Under the pieces are notes generated by a model. The model worked only from the letters and a program-made list of their open reading frames with translations. It was not told the DNA's origin and ran no database searches. The translations under genes and the position numbers were made by a program. This document shows, one piece after another, positions 5,420 through 14,729 of a stretch of 64,000 bases of DNA (positions are counted from its first letter, which is position 1; each line of letters opens with the position of its first letter). Source of the DNA: Anaerolineaceae bacterium (GTDB lineage Bacteria > Chloroflexota > Anaerolineae > Aggregatilineales > Phototrophicaceae); assembly GCA_002702065.1 (NCBI GenBank), contig NZXX01000002.1, positions 434,001-498,000 of the forward strand. Reading direction: 5' to 3'.

Positions 5420-8038
5420 ATGCCTGCTGTATTTGTCAGCCACGCCACTGCCAATGACGATTTCATCAGTGACCTGCACGATCGGCTTGAGGTTGAAACC
5501 GGCGTCGAAATCTGGGTCGATCATCAGGACATCCGGCCCGGCGAAGAGTGGCAGGTCAAGATTGAGCAGGCGCTCTATGACTGCCCCTGCCTCATCGTCG
5601 CTCTTTCGCGGGAGTCGGTCAAGCGCATCGAGGTGATGACCGAATGGCGCGCTGCCCTGACCTACCATCATTCTGTTCTGCCCGTCATCATTGATGATGT
5701 GCCTGTCGAAGACATTCCCTCACGCCTGCGCATGAACCAGTGGATTAACCTGTACGCTAACCCCGACGAGGGTTTCCGTCAGCTTGTAGGGGCGATCAAA
5801 GGTGGTGGTGCGGTGGATGGCAGCGGGCCACGTTTTACCCCCTGGCCCATTCTCAGCCGCGTGCCGATAGAGCGCGACCTCGTCCGCATCCCGATTCAGG
5901 GGCGCAACGGCGACCTCGCCGAGATCAAACGCTTGCTGGCTGATGGCCCGACGGCGATTGTCGGTGTAGGCGGGTTGGGCAAGTCACGGCTGGCCGCTGA
6001 GATCGTCATGACGGTTGAAGGGGTAGGCGGCTCCGTGTGGCATCGCTGCGGAAGCGGTTATAGCGCGAATGATGTGCTTGACCTGCTGCGCGACCATTTT
6101 GGCCTGCCCGCAGCCGCACCCCGATCTGAAATCCTCAATCACCTGCGCACACATCGCCGGCTGATCGTGTTTGACAACGGCGAATCGCTGGCCGCAGGCA
6201 GTGACGAACGCCGCCAGTATGTCCAATTGATCGAGGAACTGGCCGCGCACAACGCTCTGGTGCTCATCACCAGTCGCGTTGAGTGGAATGAGATCAGGCC
6301 GCCGCGCCGCAAGCACATGCCGGAGCAGCTTTTGCCCGAAGATGCCGCCCGCGTGGTGCTGGAAATGGCGAATGCGTATGGTCTGAAGACCGACCTGACC
6401 GCCCATGCCGACGCGATTGCCCGCGCTGCCCGCCGTCACCCGCGCCTGATCGAATGGGCGGTGCGCCTGATGGAACACAGCCTGATGGATGACGTGATCG
6501 CCGATTTTGAACAACTGCAAGGCAGCGACGTGGAAGAAGCCCTGCACGAGATGATCCACAAGACCTTCGAGCAGATGGTCAGCACCACGCCGGATGGCCC
6601 CACGGCAGCGGCAGCTCTGAAGGGTCTGGTCGTGTGTGCTGGCGATTTCACGCAGGACGCGGCTCAGGCGATTACTGCGCTGGAACGGGGCGATTTGCGC
6701 CCGGCGCTGACTACGCTGCAAACGTACTGTTTCGTGACCCTCGATCAGGTTCGCCAGCGCTACGGCGTTGACCCGCTGGTGCGCGAGGTCATCGCAGCCG
6801 ACGAACACGCGCATGGCCGCCTTTTTGATTATTACGAAGCGCTGCATGGCGATCATGGCGCGAACAATGACCCGGATCGCTACCCATTGATAACGGACGA
6901 TTTTGATAATGTTCTGGCGGCGGTGTACTGGGGCCTCAAAGCTGTACCCAAAAGAGCATGTGATTTTCTGATCGCCTTACAGCTTTATTTTGACTTTCAG
7001 ATTGCTCACGAACTGCGCGGCGACTTGCTGCAAACTGCCTTGCACGCGGCGCAGAAGGTGGGGTATTCGGGAGGTGAGGCCACCACGCTGGAAGCATTGG
7101 GGGATTTGAGTGTGCGGCGGGATGAATGGGAGGCGGCCAAGGTCTACTACGACCGTGCCCTACCGCTATATGAGATCATCGGCGCACGGCAGGGTCAGGC
7201 CAACACCCTGAAAGCGCTGGGGGATTTGAGCGTGCTGCGGGATGAATTGGAAGCGGCGCAGAGCTACTATGACAGGGCCCTGCCCCTGTATGAGGCCATT
7301 GGGGATCGGCTGGGTCAGGCAAATACCCTGAAAGCACTGGGGGATTTGAGCGTGCGGCGGGATGAATGGGAAGCAGCGCAGGGCTACTATGACGCGGCCC
7401 TGCCGCTGTATGAGGCCATCGAGGATCGGCTGGGTCAGGCCAACACGCTACGTGTGCTAGGGCATTTCAGCATGCAGCGGGCTGAGTGGGGGGTAGCGCA
7501 GGGCTACTATGACAGGGCCCTGCTGCTGTATGAGGCCATTGGGGATCGGCTGGGTCAGGCCAACACGTTGCGTGCGCTGGGGGATTTGAGCGTGCAGCGG
7601 GATGAATGGGAAGCAGCGCAGGGCTACTATGACGCGGCCCTGCCGATATATGAGGCCATTGGGGATCGACTGGGTCAGGCCAACACGTGTGCTAGCATAG
7701 GCAATCTCTTGAACACACAAAAATTGTATGATGAAGCTGTTGTTTGGTATAGCTGCGCTGTCGAAATGTGTCACCTAATTGGCGATAGATACACCAAAGC
7801 TACGACACAAGCATATCTATCAGCTTCTTTGTTGGCTCTCGGAAGGATTGAAGATGCCATTCGTATATTACTTTCAGCACTGATTTCCTTTGTGGAAATT
7901 CAAGATCAATCTGCTATACGAATCGCTGTGAATCGGTTTCGGTCACTCCGTCAGCAAATCGGCTCCGAGGCATTTAATGCCGCGTGGCAGGCCATCACCG
8001 ACGAACCGCTGCCCGACTGGCTGACGGAAGATTCGTAG
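5420..8038 (+). CDS. TIR / NB-ARC / TPR STAND ATPase
   Basis: An 872-residue three-part protein. Residues 1-125 form a TIR domain: FVSHAT opening, DIRPGEEW BB-loop region, and a Glu at position 75 in the VMTEWRAA helix, which fits the catalytic Glu of NAD-cleaving TIR domains. Residues about 160-470 are an NB-ARC/STAND ATPase with P-loop GVGGLGKS (182-189), Walker B LIVFD (248-252) and the VLITSR sensor strand. From about residue 550 come seven TPR units, five of them nearly identical. STAND proteins with TIR effectors are known sensors in bacterial antiphage or stress responses: binding through the repeats leads to oligomerisation and TIR NADase activity. Whether this one acts in defence is unproven. 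It stands alone behind a terminator; no partner genes are seen. Confidence 0.85.
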   Translation: MPAVFVSHATANDDFISDLHDRLEVETGVEIWVDHQDIRPGEEWQVKIEQALYDCPCLIVALSRESVKRIEVMTEWRAALTYHHSVLPVIIDDVPVEDIPSRLRMNQWINLYANPDEGFRQLVGAIKGGGAVDGSGPRFTPWPILSRVPIERDLVRIPIQGRNGDLAEIKRLLADGPTAIVGVGGLGKSRLAAEIVMTVEGVGGSVWHRCGSGYSANDVLDLLRDHFGLPAAAPRSEILNHLRTHRRLIVFDNGESLAAGSDERRQYVQLIEELAAHNALVLITSRVEWNEIRPPRRKHMPEQLLPEDAARVVLEMANAYGLKTDLTAHADAIARAARRHPRLIEWAVRLMEHSLMDDVIADFEQLQGSDVEEALHEMIHKTFEQMVSTTPDGPTAAAALKGLVVCAGDFTQDAAQAITALERGDLRPALTTLQTYCFVTLDQVRQRYGVDPLVREVIAADEHAHGRLFDYYEALHGDHGANNDPDRYPLITDDFDNVLAAVYWGLKAVPKRACDFLIALQLYFDFQIAHELRGDLLQTALHAAQKVGYSGGEATTLEALGDLSVRRDEWEAAKVYYDRALPLYEIIGARQGQANTLKALGDLSVLRDELEAAQSYYDRALPLYEAIGDRLGQANTLKALGDLSVRRDEWEAAQGYYDAALPLYEAIEDRLGQANTLRVLGHFSMQRAEWGVAQGYYDRALLLYEAIGDRLGQANTLRALGDLSVQRDEWEAAQGYYDAALPIYEAIGDRLGQANTCASIGNLLNTQKLYDEAVVWYSCAVEMCHLIGDRYTKATTQAYLSASLLALGRIEDAIRILLSALISFVEIQDQSAIRIAVNRFRSLRQQIGSEAFNAAWQAITDEPLPDWLTEDS
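7079..7678 (+). repeat. Five tandem 120-bp units encoding TPRs
   Basis: Five consecutive 120-base in-frame units (starts 7079, 7199, 7319, 7439, 7559) encode a 40-residue TPR variant with ANTLxALGDLS...AAQGYYDxALPLYEAIGDRLGQ. Units 2-5 are nearly identical at DNA level, with long uninterrupted matches, and unit 1 is slightly diverged. Flanking units 6 and 7 are diverged in both DNA and protein. This suggests recent duplication or gene conversion. Confidence 0.92.
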
Positions 8039-8188
8039 GGCTTTCGTCATGGACGCTGGTCGCGATTCTGGTATCATCGGGGACTTGTGCAGCCTGCAAA
8101 GGCGGTACAGCAGACGGAACGAACGGGCTAATATCGCGCGTGACGTACCCTTTGCACCAGGTACTCAGCACGATTGCAGGGCAGACAT

Positions 8189-10867
8189 TTGAAACGACTG
8201 ATCTTTTATTTGCGGTATGCGATCAAGAACCTGCGTGGCAGCGGGCGCTGGACCACCTTCGCCATCCTGAGCGTCGCCGCCGGGGTAGCAACCGTCGTGG
8301 CGCTGCGCAGTCTCGGCCTGACTATCGGCGATTCACTGTTGGTCAACCTGCGTGATTTTAACCGGGGCGACATCACCGTCAGAACGGTGGGTGGTGGGCC
8401 GCTTGCCTTCACCGTGAACCAGGGCGAGTTCGAACGCAGTATCTTTCGACCGGACGAACTCGAGCGCATTACCAGTACGGTGGCCGGTTACAACGGCATC
8501 CTCACCCCTTACAGCATCAACAACAATATTCAGATCACCGCCACCGATGCGGTCAATACGGGCCGTCCTCAGTTGGTCACCACCTTTTTGATCGACCCGC
8601 AGAACTTCAATGTGGGACGTGAGGTGCGCGCGGTTGACCCGCCCGGCGTGCCCCTAAGCCAACTGCTGACCGGCGGCAAGGAAGTCGTCATCAGCCGCAA
8701 TCTGGCGGATGAACAGGGCCTGCAAGTGGGCGACAGCGTGCGCGTAACCGGTACGGAAGACCTGTTCACAGTCACCGGCATTGTGCCCACAGAAACCGAA
8801 TCCAATATCCGCAATATTGCCGCCGCGTTTTTTGGCTTCGCCTATATTCACCGTGACCTCGCCCCAACCATGCAGTTGAACCCGGCCCCTAACCACATCA
8901 GCATCATTCTGCCGGATGGCACACCGCCGCTGGAAATCCGCCAGCTGGGGTATACCTTGTGGAACCTGGGCGCTGGCATCTTCTCGATGAACACGACCCC
9001 GGACCTGTTGGATAGCAATGTCCAACTGGCGGACATGCTCTCGCGGTTTATCGTCGTCATGGGGTTGGGGGCGCTGCTCATTGGTGGGGTGGGCATCGTT
9101 AACACCATGCTGGTGATGGTGGGGCGGCGCACGCTGGAAATTGCCTCGCTGAAGACATTCGGCATGAAGCGACGCCAGATCGCCGCGCTGTTCTGTACGG
9201 AGGCCCTGCTGTTGGGTCTGGCTGGCAGCTTGCTCGGTGTTGTGTTCGGCGTGGCGTTGAGCGTAGCCGTCAACCGCTATGGTGAGGTGCTGATTCAACA
9301 GCGGCTGACCTGGAGCTTTTACCCGGAAGCGGTCGTGTTTGGGTTTGTGATGGGCATGGTCATCACGCTGGTGTTTGGCGTGCTGCCGGTGCTGATGGCG
9401 GCCCGTGTGCGTCCGGCCATTATCCTGCGCCCGAATCAGACGCATGTGCCGCGAACCAGCAGCATCGAGATTGGCGTCGCGCTGGCGATCCTCGTGCTGG
9501 TGATGGGCGCCATTACCGGGCAGATTGTCGGGCCGTTGTTTGCGCGCCTGCTGGACGAATATACCCCGCCCACGATTCTCATTGGTATCGCGCTGGTGAC
9601 AGCCCTGCTGCTGGTGCTGGGGCTGCTGGTGGGTGTGTTGTGGCTGCTCGTCTGGCTGATCAGCCGCCTGCCTGCATTTGGCAATGTGGATTTGCGGCTG
9701 GCGCTGCGCAACCTGACCGCCCGGCGTACGCGCACGGCGACAACCTTGCTGGCCCTCAGCGCGGGCATGTTCGCCCTCAGCAGTATCAGCTTTTTTGGCC
9801 TGGGCGCGCGCCAGATCCTTGAGTTTCAGTTTGCGGAGACGCTCGGCGGTAATGTGATGGTGGTGCCGCTGGTGCGCCAGCAGATCGGCCAGTCGCTGGT
9901 CAGTACGCTGTTGGCGATGCAAAGTGACATCAACTATAACACGCACATGGGGGCCTACTTTGCCCGGTTGCAGGCGGTCGATGGCAGCCCGGTTCAGGTC
10001 GAGGGTGATGGCCCCGGTGTGACGCTGCCGCTGGTCGTGCGCGAGACCGAAAAGCCGAATTTGCGCAGCGGCACGCTGCTGGCCGGGCGCGATTTGCAGC
10101 CGGACGATTATGGTCAGCCGGTGATTGTGCTGTCGGAGCAGTCGCTGGTGGAATCTGCCTTGCGCGACTTTACCATGTCGGACCTGGGGGTGGGCATCAA
10201 CTCCACAGTGACGATCACGATCAATGGCCGCGACTATCAATTTCAGGTCGTCGGTCTGGTCACCAGCCCGAACAATATTATCCCCAATATGGGTGGGGCG
10301 TTTTTGCCACCCGGCGTGATTGATCTGGACACCGCTTACGCACGCTTTAATATCCTCGATGTCGCGCCGGAAAACCTGAACAATGTGCTGCTGCGCTTGT
10401 CGTCGATTCCGCTGCTGCTGGCGGTGGATGTCACGTTTCTGGACAGCCTGATGGTGCGTCTGATCGAGCAGATGAGCGCGATTCCGACGATTGTCGGTTT
10501 GCTCTCGCTGGCGGCGGCGGCGGTCATCATGGGGAATACCGTCTCGCTGGCGACGCTCGAACGGCGGCACCAGATCGGCGTGCTGAAAGCGATGGGCCTC
10601 AAACGGCGGCGGGTGCTGCGCGTGATGTTATTGGAAAACACCCTGATCGGTTTGCTGGGCGGGGTGTTTGGCATCCTGGTCAGTGCGCTGCTGGTGGGCC
10701 TGATGACTGCGCTGGGGACGGGCATCCCGATTCCGGTGCCAGCCGAGGGGCGCCTGCTGGCAGTGGGTCTGATCGCCATGTCCGTGCTGATCGCCTGGGC
10801 CGCGACGTTTTTCAGCGCCCGGCTGACCATCAACGAGCGTGTGGCGCGGGTGCTGCACTACGAATAG
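8189..10867 (+). CDS. ABC-type permease with two FtsX/MacB domains
   Basis: An 892-residue membrane protein. The N-terminal helix (FAILSVAAGVATVVALRSL) is followed by a periplasmic MacB-like core domain, an FtsX core (three helices around VVMGLGALLIGGVGIVNTMLVMV), a second central helix pair, another periplasmic domain and a second FtsX core near the C-terminus. This is the layout of permeases in lipoprotein-, peptide- or lipid-exporting ABC systems. Start is TTG at 8189 after AGGG (8178-8181), which aligns the N-terminus with the paralogue at 14730; a TTG at 8174 is possible. No ATPase gene is adjacent. The gene runs towards the kinase gene, 28 bases apart. Confidence 0.85.
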   Translation: MKRLIFYLRYAIKNLRGSGRWTTFAILSVAAGVATVVALRSLGLTIGDSLLVNLRDFNRGDITVRTVGGGPLAFTVNQGEFERSIFRPDELERITSTVAGYNGILTPYSINNNIQITATDAVNTGRPQLVTTFLIDPQNFNVGREVRAVDPPGVPLSQLLTGGKEVVISRNLADEQGLQVGDSVRVTGTEDLFTVTGIVPTETESNIRNIAAAFFGFAYIHRDLAPTMQLNPAPNHISIILPDGTPPLEIRQLGYTLWNLGAGIFSMNTTPDLLDSNVQLADMLSRFIVVMGLGALLIGGVGIVNTMLVMVGRRTLEIASLKTFGMKRRQIAALFCTEALLLGLAGSLLGVVFGVALSVAVNRYGEVLIQQRLTWSFYPEAVVFGFVMGMVITLVFGVLPVLMAARVRPAIILRPNQTHVPRTSSIEIGVALAILVLVMGAITGQIVGPLFARLLDEYTPPTILIGIALVTALLLVLGLLVGVLWLLVWLISRLPAFGNVDLRLALRNLTARRTRTATTLLALSAGMFALSSISFFGLGARQILEFQFAETLGGNVMVVPLVRQQIGQSLVSTLLAMQSDINYNTHMGAYFARLQAVDGSPVQVEGDGPGVTLPLVVRETEKPNLRSGTLLAGRDLQPDDYGQPVIVLSEQSLVESALRDFTMSDLGVGINSTVTITINGRDYQFQVVGLVTSPNNIIPNMGGAFLPPGVIDLDTAYARFNILDVAPENLNNVLLRLSSIPLLLAVDVTFLDSLMVRLIEQMSAIPTIVGLLSLAAAAVIMGNTVSLATLERRHQIGVLKAMGLKRRRVLRVMLLENTLIGLLGGVFGILVSALLVGLMTALGTGIPIPVPAEGRLLAVGLIAMSVLIAWAATFFSARLTINERVARVLHYE

Positions 10868-10895
10868 GTTCTAGCTGCAGCGGTTTGGGTCGCCG

Positions 10896-13800
10896 CTACT
10901 TGGTCAGGTCGCCCAGCCGCTGCCGGATGCGGCTCTGGGTGGTGAAATCAGCCGCCAGCTCCAGTGCAGCCCGCAGGTTTTCCTGTGCCGCGCTCGTATC
11001 GCCGCGTCGCAGGTAGGCGTCGGCCAGTGCTTCGAACATGTAGCCGCGTCCCTCCTTATCAACCGCTATCTCAAAAGCCTCAATCGCTTCGTTGATTTGC
11101 CCGGCGGCGGCCAGCACACGCCCGCGATCATAATCAATCTGATAGCCTTTATCCGGGTGGAGGAACAGGTTCCAGAAATCCGGTGACTGCTGCACCACGT
11201 CGAAATGGCTGAGCGCTGCCTCCATGTCACCATCGACGTACCAGCTAATCAACCCCTGGACGTAATGCGGGTCGGGCGCCGAGTCATTGAGCAGCATGGC
11301 GCGTTTGACCCAATCGCGGGCTGCCGGGTAATCACCTGCGCGGAAGGCGACAAAGGCAGGCCACGAAAGCTGCACCGCGTCGCTGAACTGGCCGGGGTAG
11401 GCCTGTATGACGTCGTAGGCTTCTTCCACACGATCCAGCGCGACCAGATTGGCGGCCAGCATGGCGGTTGCATATGGTTCTTCCGGATACAGTTCGTACC
11501 AGACCTCGATATGCGGCTGGGCACGCTCGTATTCTGCGAGGTAATGGAAATATTCACCGGCGTAGATGGCAAAGCGAAAGCCCTGTGCGCCCATCGCTTC
11601 GGCCTGATTGAGCGTTTCCACAAAAGCATCCCAGTTGCCCAGTTCTGCGTGCGCCAGGCTGGCCCGCCACAGTGCTTCCGGATGATCCGGGCTGATGGCG
11701 AGGGCCTGTTCTGCGGCGTGCAGCGCTTCGGGATAATCACGCGGCACACTGAGCAGGGCCACTTCGCTGCGGGCAATCTGGCTCAGCAGCGAATCCGGGG
11801 CCAGTTCGACGGCTCGTTCGGCATCGCGCAGGGCTGCTCGATCATTGCCCTGGTCGATGATCAGCATGGCACGGACAGCCAGCGCTTCGGCGTCGTCCGG
11901 GTCGATAGCGAGGATGTCATCCAGGCGGGCTTCGGCTTCATCCCATGCGCCGGAGAGGAACAGGTCGTCAATCTCATCCAGCAGCGGCGACAGGCCGGAG
12001 AGCAGGTTGTACCCCCGTGTCGATTGCCGGATAACGGGCATCGGTGTTGGCCGGATCGCACCCAATGTGCGGATGCGTTCGAGCAGGCGCTGCTGGTCAG
12101 CGACATCGTCGTAGGTATATTCGAGTGCCTGCCGCAGATTATTGCGGGCCGCTTCCAGATTGCCCTGCTCCAGCTGAACATCAGCCATAGCCTCATAAAC
12201 AAATGGCATGTTGCCCGTCGTTTGCAGGCTGCGGTTCAGCGCGTCAATGGCGGCGTCATATTCCCCGGCGGCGGCCAGAATACGCCCCCGGTCCAGATAC
12301 AGGTCGTGGCCGAAATCCAGGTTGAGGAAATAATCGTAGAAGTCGACGTCTTCCAGTTCATCCAGATAACTGAGCGCGGCGTCAATGTCACCATCCCCAT
12401 ACCAGCTGAGCAGCCCCAACACGTAAGTTGAGCTGTAGGCTTCGTCGGACAGGGCGCGGGCGGTTTCGGCCCAGGTGCGTGCCTGTTCATAATCTCCCGC
12501 ACGATAGGCGACATAGGCAGCGCTGCCCAGATCATCGGCCTCAGTCAGCGCACCGCGGTATTGCTGAACGGCGGCATAGGCTTCGTCCGGGCGGTCCAGG
12601 TACAGCAGGCTTTCGGCCCGCAGCCACATGGGGTACGTGTTGGTGGTGTCGAACGCCTGCCACGCTTCCAGATAGGGCAGCGCCCGTTCGAATTCACCGT
12701 CGTAATACAGATATTCCCCGGCAAAGGCGCGGAAGCGGAAACCTGTTGCCCCGGCGGCTTCTGCCTGATTGAGCGTCTTCATGTGCGCGTCAAAATCGTC
12801 CAGGTCATCATGGGCCATGCTCATGCGCCACAGCGCTTCAGGGTTGCCAGGGTCGCGTTTGAGCGCGGTTTCGGCGGCAGACAGGGCAGCTTCGGGGTCG
12901 TCCACGTTCCACTGCTGGGCGGCTTCGGCCTGCGCAATGTAACCCAGCGGCGAATCCGGGTCCAGCTCGACGGCGCGGGCCGCGTCTTCCTGCGCGGCTT
13001 CGGCATTGCCATCGAACGACCACAATAATGACCGGGCCGCCAGCGCCTCGATATGATCGGGTTCAGCTTCCAGAATGCGATCCAGCCGCCGGAGCGCTTC
13101 GTCAAACTGGCCGCTGAGCAGCATGGCGTCAATCTCGTCCTGAAGCGGCGACAGGCCGGATAGCAGCCCGGCCTCTCGCAGCGGGGCAAATGCTTCCGGC
13201 AGGCTGACAACCTCGGTGGGGCCGCTGGTGGCCGTTGAGGTGGCGGTCGCGGCCTCGGTGGGTGTGTTGGTCGCTGTCGCTGTCTGGGTTGCGGTTGTCG
13301 ACGCCGTTGAAGTGACGGTAGGTTCATCAGTCGCGGTTGCAGTCGGGGGTGGCTCGGTGGCCGTGGGGGCATCTGTCGACGTACTGGTCGGTTCTTCGGT
13401 GACTGCCGCCGCCGCTATACGCGTTGCTTCTGCGCTCTGTGCCGTGGTGGTCAGCGTGTCCTGTTCGCTGGGGCCGGTCGGGCTGCCAGCATTATTCACC
13501 AGCAGCAGCACGATAACGAGGGCCAGCGCCGCGATAATGCCCCCGGCGGCGATCAGCCCCCCGCGTGCGCGTGATGGCGCGGCAGGGCGTGACACGAGCG
13601 TCGTGGGCTTTTCTTCGGCGACTGCACGGGGCCGGGTTGCGGATTGGTCGGACTTCAGGCGTTCGGTACGGTCAAAAAACCCGCCCGCTGCGGCCAGTTC
13701 GGCACGCGCCTGGTCAAGGGCGACTTTCATCTCGGCGGCGGATTGATAGCGCTCGTCCGGCGATTTCATCATGGCTTTCAGGACAATGGCTTCGACATTA

Positions 13801-14531
13801 TCCGGCAGGTCACGCCCAAACGCCTCCGGCGAAGGCAGCGGCGCGTTGACATGCTTCATGATGATCGCCATCGGGGTATCGGCTTCGTATGGCACCCGCC
13901 CGGTCAGCGTTTCATACAGGATGATGCCCAGGCCATAAATATCGGCGCGTTCGTCGACATCGCGGCCCGAAGCGACTTCCGGGCTGAGGTAGGCCGGTGT
14001 GCCCACCATCGCGCCGGTAGCGGTCAGGCCCGGCTGGCTGAGAATGTGGGCGATGCCAAAATCTGTCAGGATGGCCTGCTGGCGCGTTTCATCAATAAAC
14101 ATGATGTTGGCGGGTTTGACATCCCGGTGGATCATCCCGGCTTTATGGGCATAATCCAGTGCGTCGGCGATCTGCGACACGATGCGCAGCGCATCATCAA
14201 TCGGCATCCCTTTGGGGAATTGTTCGATCGTCGCCTTCAGGTTTTCGCCGCGAATAAACTCCATCACCATGTAATAAACATCGCGCTCGATACCAAAATC
14301 GAACACGTTGACGATGTGCGCGTGCCGCAGCTGCCCAACGGCCCGGGCCTCGCGGCGAAAGCGCTCGACAAATTCCTGGTCAGACGCCAGATGCCCCAGC
14401 ATCACCTTGATGGCGACAAATCGTTCCATACCCGGTTGAAACGCCTTGTAGACATCGGCCATCCCGCCGCGCCCCAGGCGCTCTCGCAGCTCATATTGAC
14501 CCAGCTTCTGACCGCTCAAATCGTGTGTCAT
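10896..14531 (-). CDS. Transmembrane Ser/Thr protein kinase with two extracytoplasmic TPR modules
   Basis: A 1211-residue Hanks-type kinase. Kinase motifs in order: GRGGMADVY loop (19-28), VAIK with Lys42, HRDVKPAN (135-142), DFG (157-159), GTPAYLSPE (178-185). A juxtamembrane region, one transmembrane helix (about 325-346) and a Thr/Ser/Pro/Ala-rich linker follow. The rest, predicted outside the membrane, is two copies of a roughly 370-residue module, each starting LLSGLSPL.DEID and carrying several TPR-like helices. PASTA domains are absent. Such kinases sense envelope signals; the TPRs could bind a partner. Start is the ATG at 14531, with Q-K-L-G-Q-Y-E-L before the Gly loop; upstream frame lacks support. 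The gene lies between two related permeases. Confidence 0.88.
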   Translation of the reverse strand: MTHDLSGQKLGQYELRERLGRGGMADVYKAFQPGMERFVAIKVMLGHLASDQEFVERFRREARAVGQLRHAHIVNVFDFGIERDVYYMVMEFIRGENLKATIEQFPKGMPIDDALRIVSQIADALDYAHKAGMIHRDVKPANIMFIDETRQQAILTDFGIAHILSQPGLTATGAMVGTPAYLSPEVASGRDVDERADIYGLGIILYETLTGRVPYEADTPMAIIMKHVNAPLPSPEAFGRDLPDNVEAIVLKAMMKSPDERYQSAAEMKVALDQARAELAAAGGFFDRTERLKSDQSATRPRAVAEEKPTTLVSRPAAPSRARGGLIAAGGIIAALALVIVLLLVNNAGSPTGPSEQDTLTTTAQSAEATRIAAAAVTEEPTSTSTDAPTATEPPPTATATDEPTVTSTASTTATQTATATNTPTEAATATSTATSGPTEVVSLPEAFAPLREAGLLSGLSPLQDEIDAMLLSGQFDEALRRLDRILEAEPDHIEALAARSLLWSFDGNAEAAQEDAARAVELDPDSPLGYIAQAEAAQQWNVDDPEAALSAAETALKRDPGNPEALWRMSMAHDDLDDFDAHMKTLNQAEAAGATGFRFRAFAGEYLYYDGEFERALPYLEAWQAFDTTNTYPMWLRAESLLYLDRPDEAYAAVQQYRGALTEADDLGSAAYVAYRAGDYEQARTWAETARALSDEAYSSTYVLGLLSWYGDGDIDAALSYLDELEDVDFYDYFLNLDFGHDLYLDRGRILAAAGEYDAAIDALNRSLQTTGNMPFVYEAMADVQLEQGNLEAARNNLRQALEYTYDDVADQQRLLERIRTLGAIRPTPMPVIRQSTRGYNLLSGLSPLLDEIDDLFLSGAWDEAEARLDDILAIDPDDAEALAVRAMLIIDQGNDRAALRDAERAVELAPDSLLSQIARSEVALLSVPRDYPEALHAAEQALAISPDHPEALWRASLAHAELGNWDAFVETLNQAEAMGAQGFRFAIYAGEYFHYLAEYERAQPHIEVWYELYPEEPYATAMLAANLVALDRVEEAYDVIQAYPGQFSDAVQLSWPAFVAFRAGDYPAARDWVKRAMLLNDSAPDPHYVQGLISWYVDGDMEAALSHFDVVQQSPDFWNLFLHPDKGYQIDYDRGRVLAAAGQINEAIEAFEIAVDKEGRGYMFEALADAYLRRGDTSAAQENLRAALELAADFTTQSRIRQRLGDLTK

Positions 14532-14622
14532 ACAATAATTGCCCTGTAAATGACCGCACCCTGCTTCACGAACTGCCCACCACAACGCTGTTACAGCGAT
14601 TTTCTCTCTGGTACACTTTCAG

Positions 14623-14654
14623 ATTATAGGCCAAAACTGGCCCTGTTGCCTCAA
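14623..14654 (-). promoter_or_regulatory. Promoter candidate for the Ser/Thr kinase
   Basis: On the minus strand TATAAT occupies 14628-14623, with TTGAGG at 14654-14649 as a weak -35 (20-base spacing). A short perfect palindrome, CGCTGTTACAGCG (plus strand 14586-14598), lies in the leader between this site and the start codon. Confidence 0.35.
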
Positions 14655-14729
14655 GGTCTGGAACGATCGTGCGTTCTTCTGCGTATAGGGTGGCAGATAT
14701 AGGGATTTATCACACACAGGGGATACCCC

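Noticed and set aside
7079..7678. CRISPR-like array
   Set aside because: The 120-base units are directly abutting, in-frame, and encode TPRs; there are no spacers.
8654..10570. 638-residue open frame antisense to the first permease
   Set aside because: Its protein is extremely rich in His, Arg, Gln and Asp, a pattern made by the complement of a G+C-rich membrane-protein gene; no ribosome binding site or known domain.
11205..14549. Long plus-strand frames (11205-12431 and 13644-14549) antisense to the kinase
   Set aside because: Shadow frames over clear kinase and TPR coding sequence; no domain or ribosome binding site.
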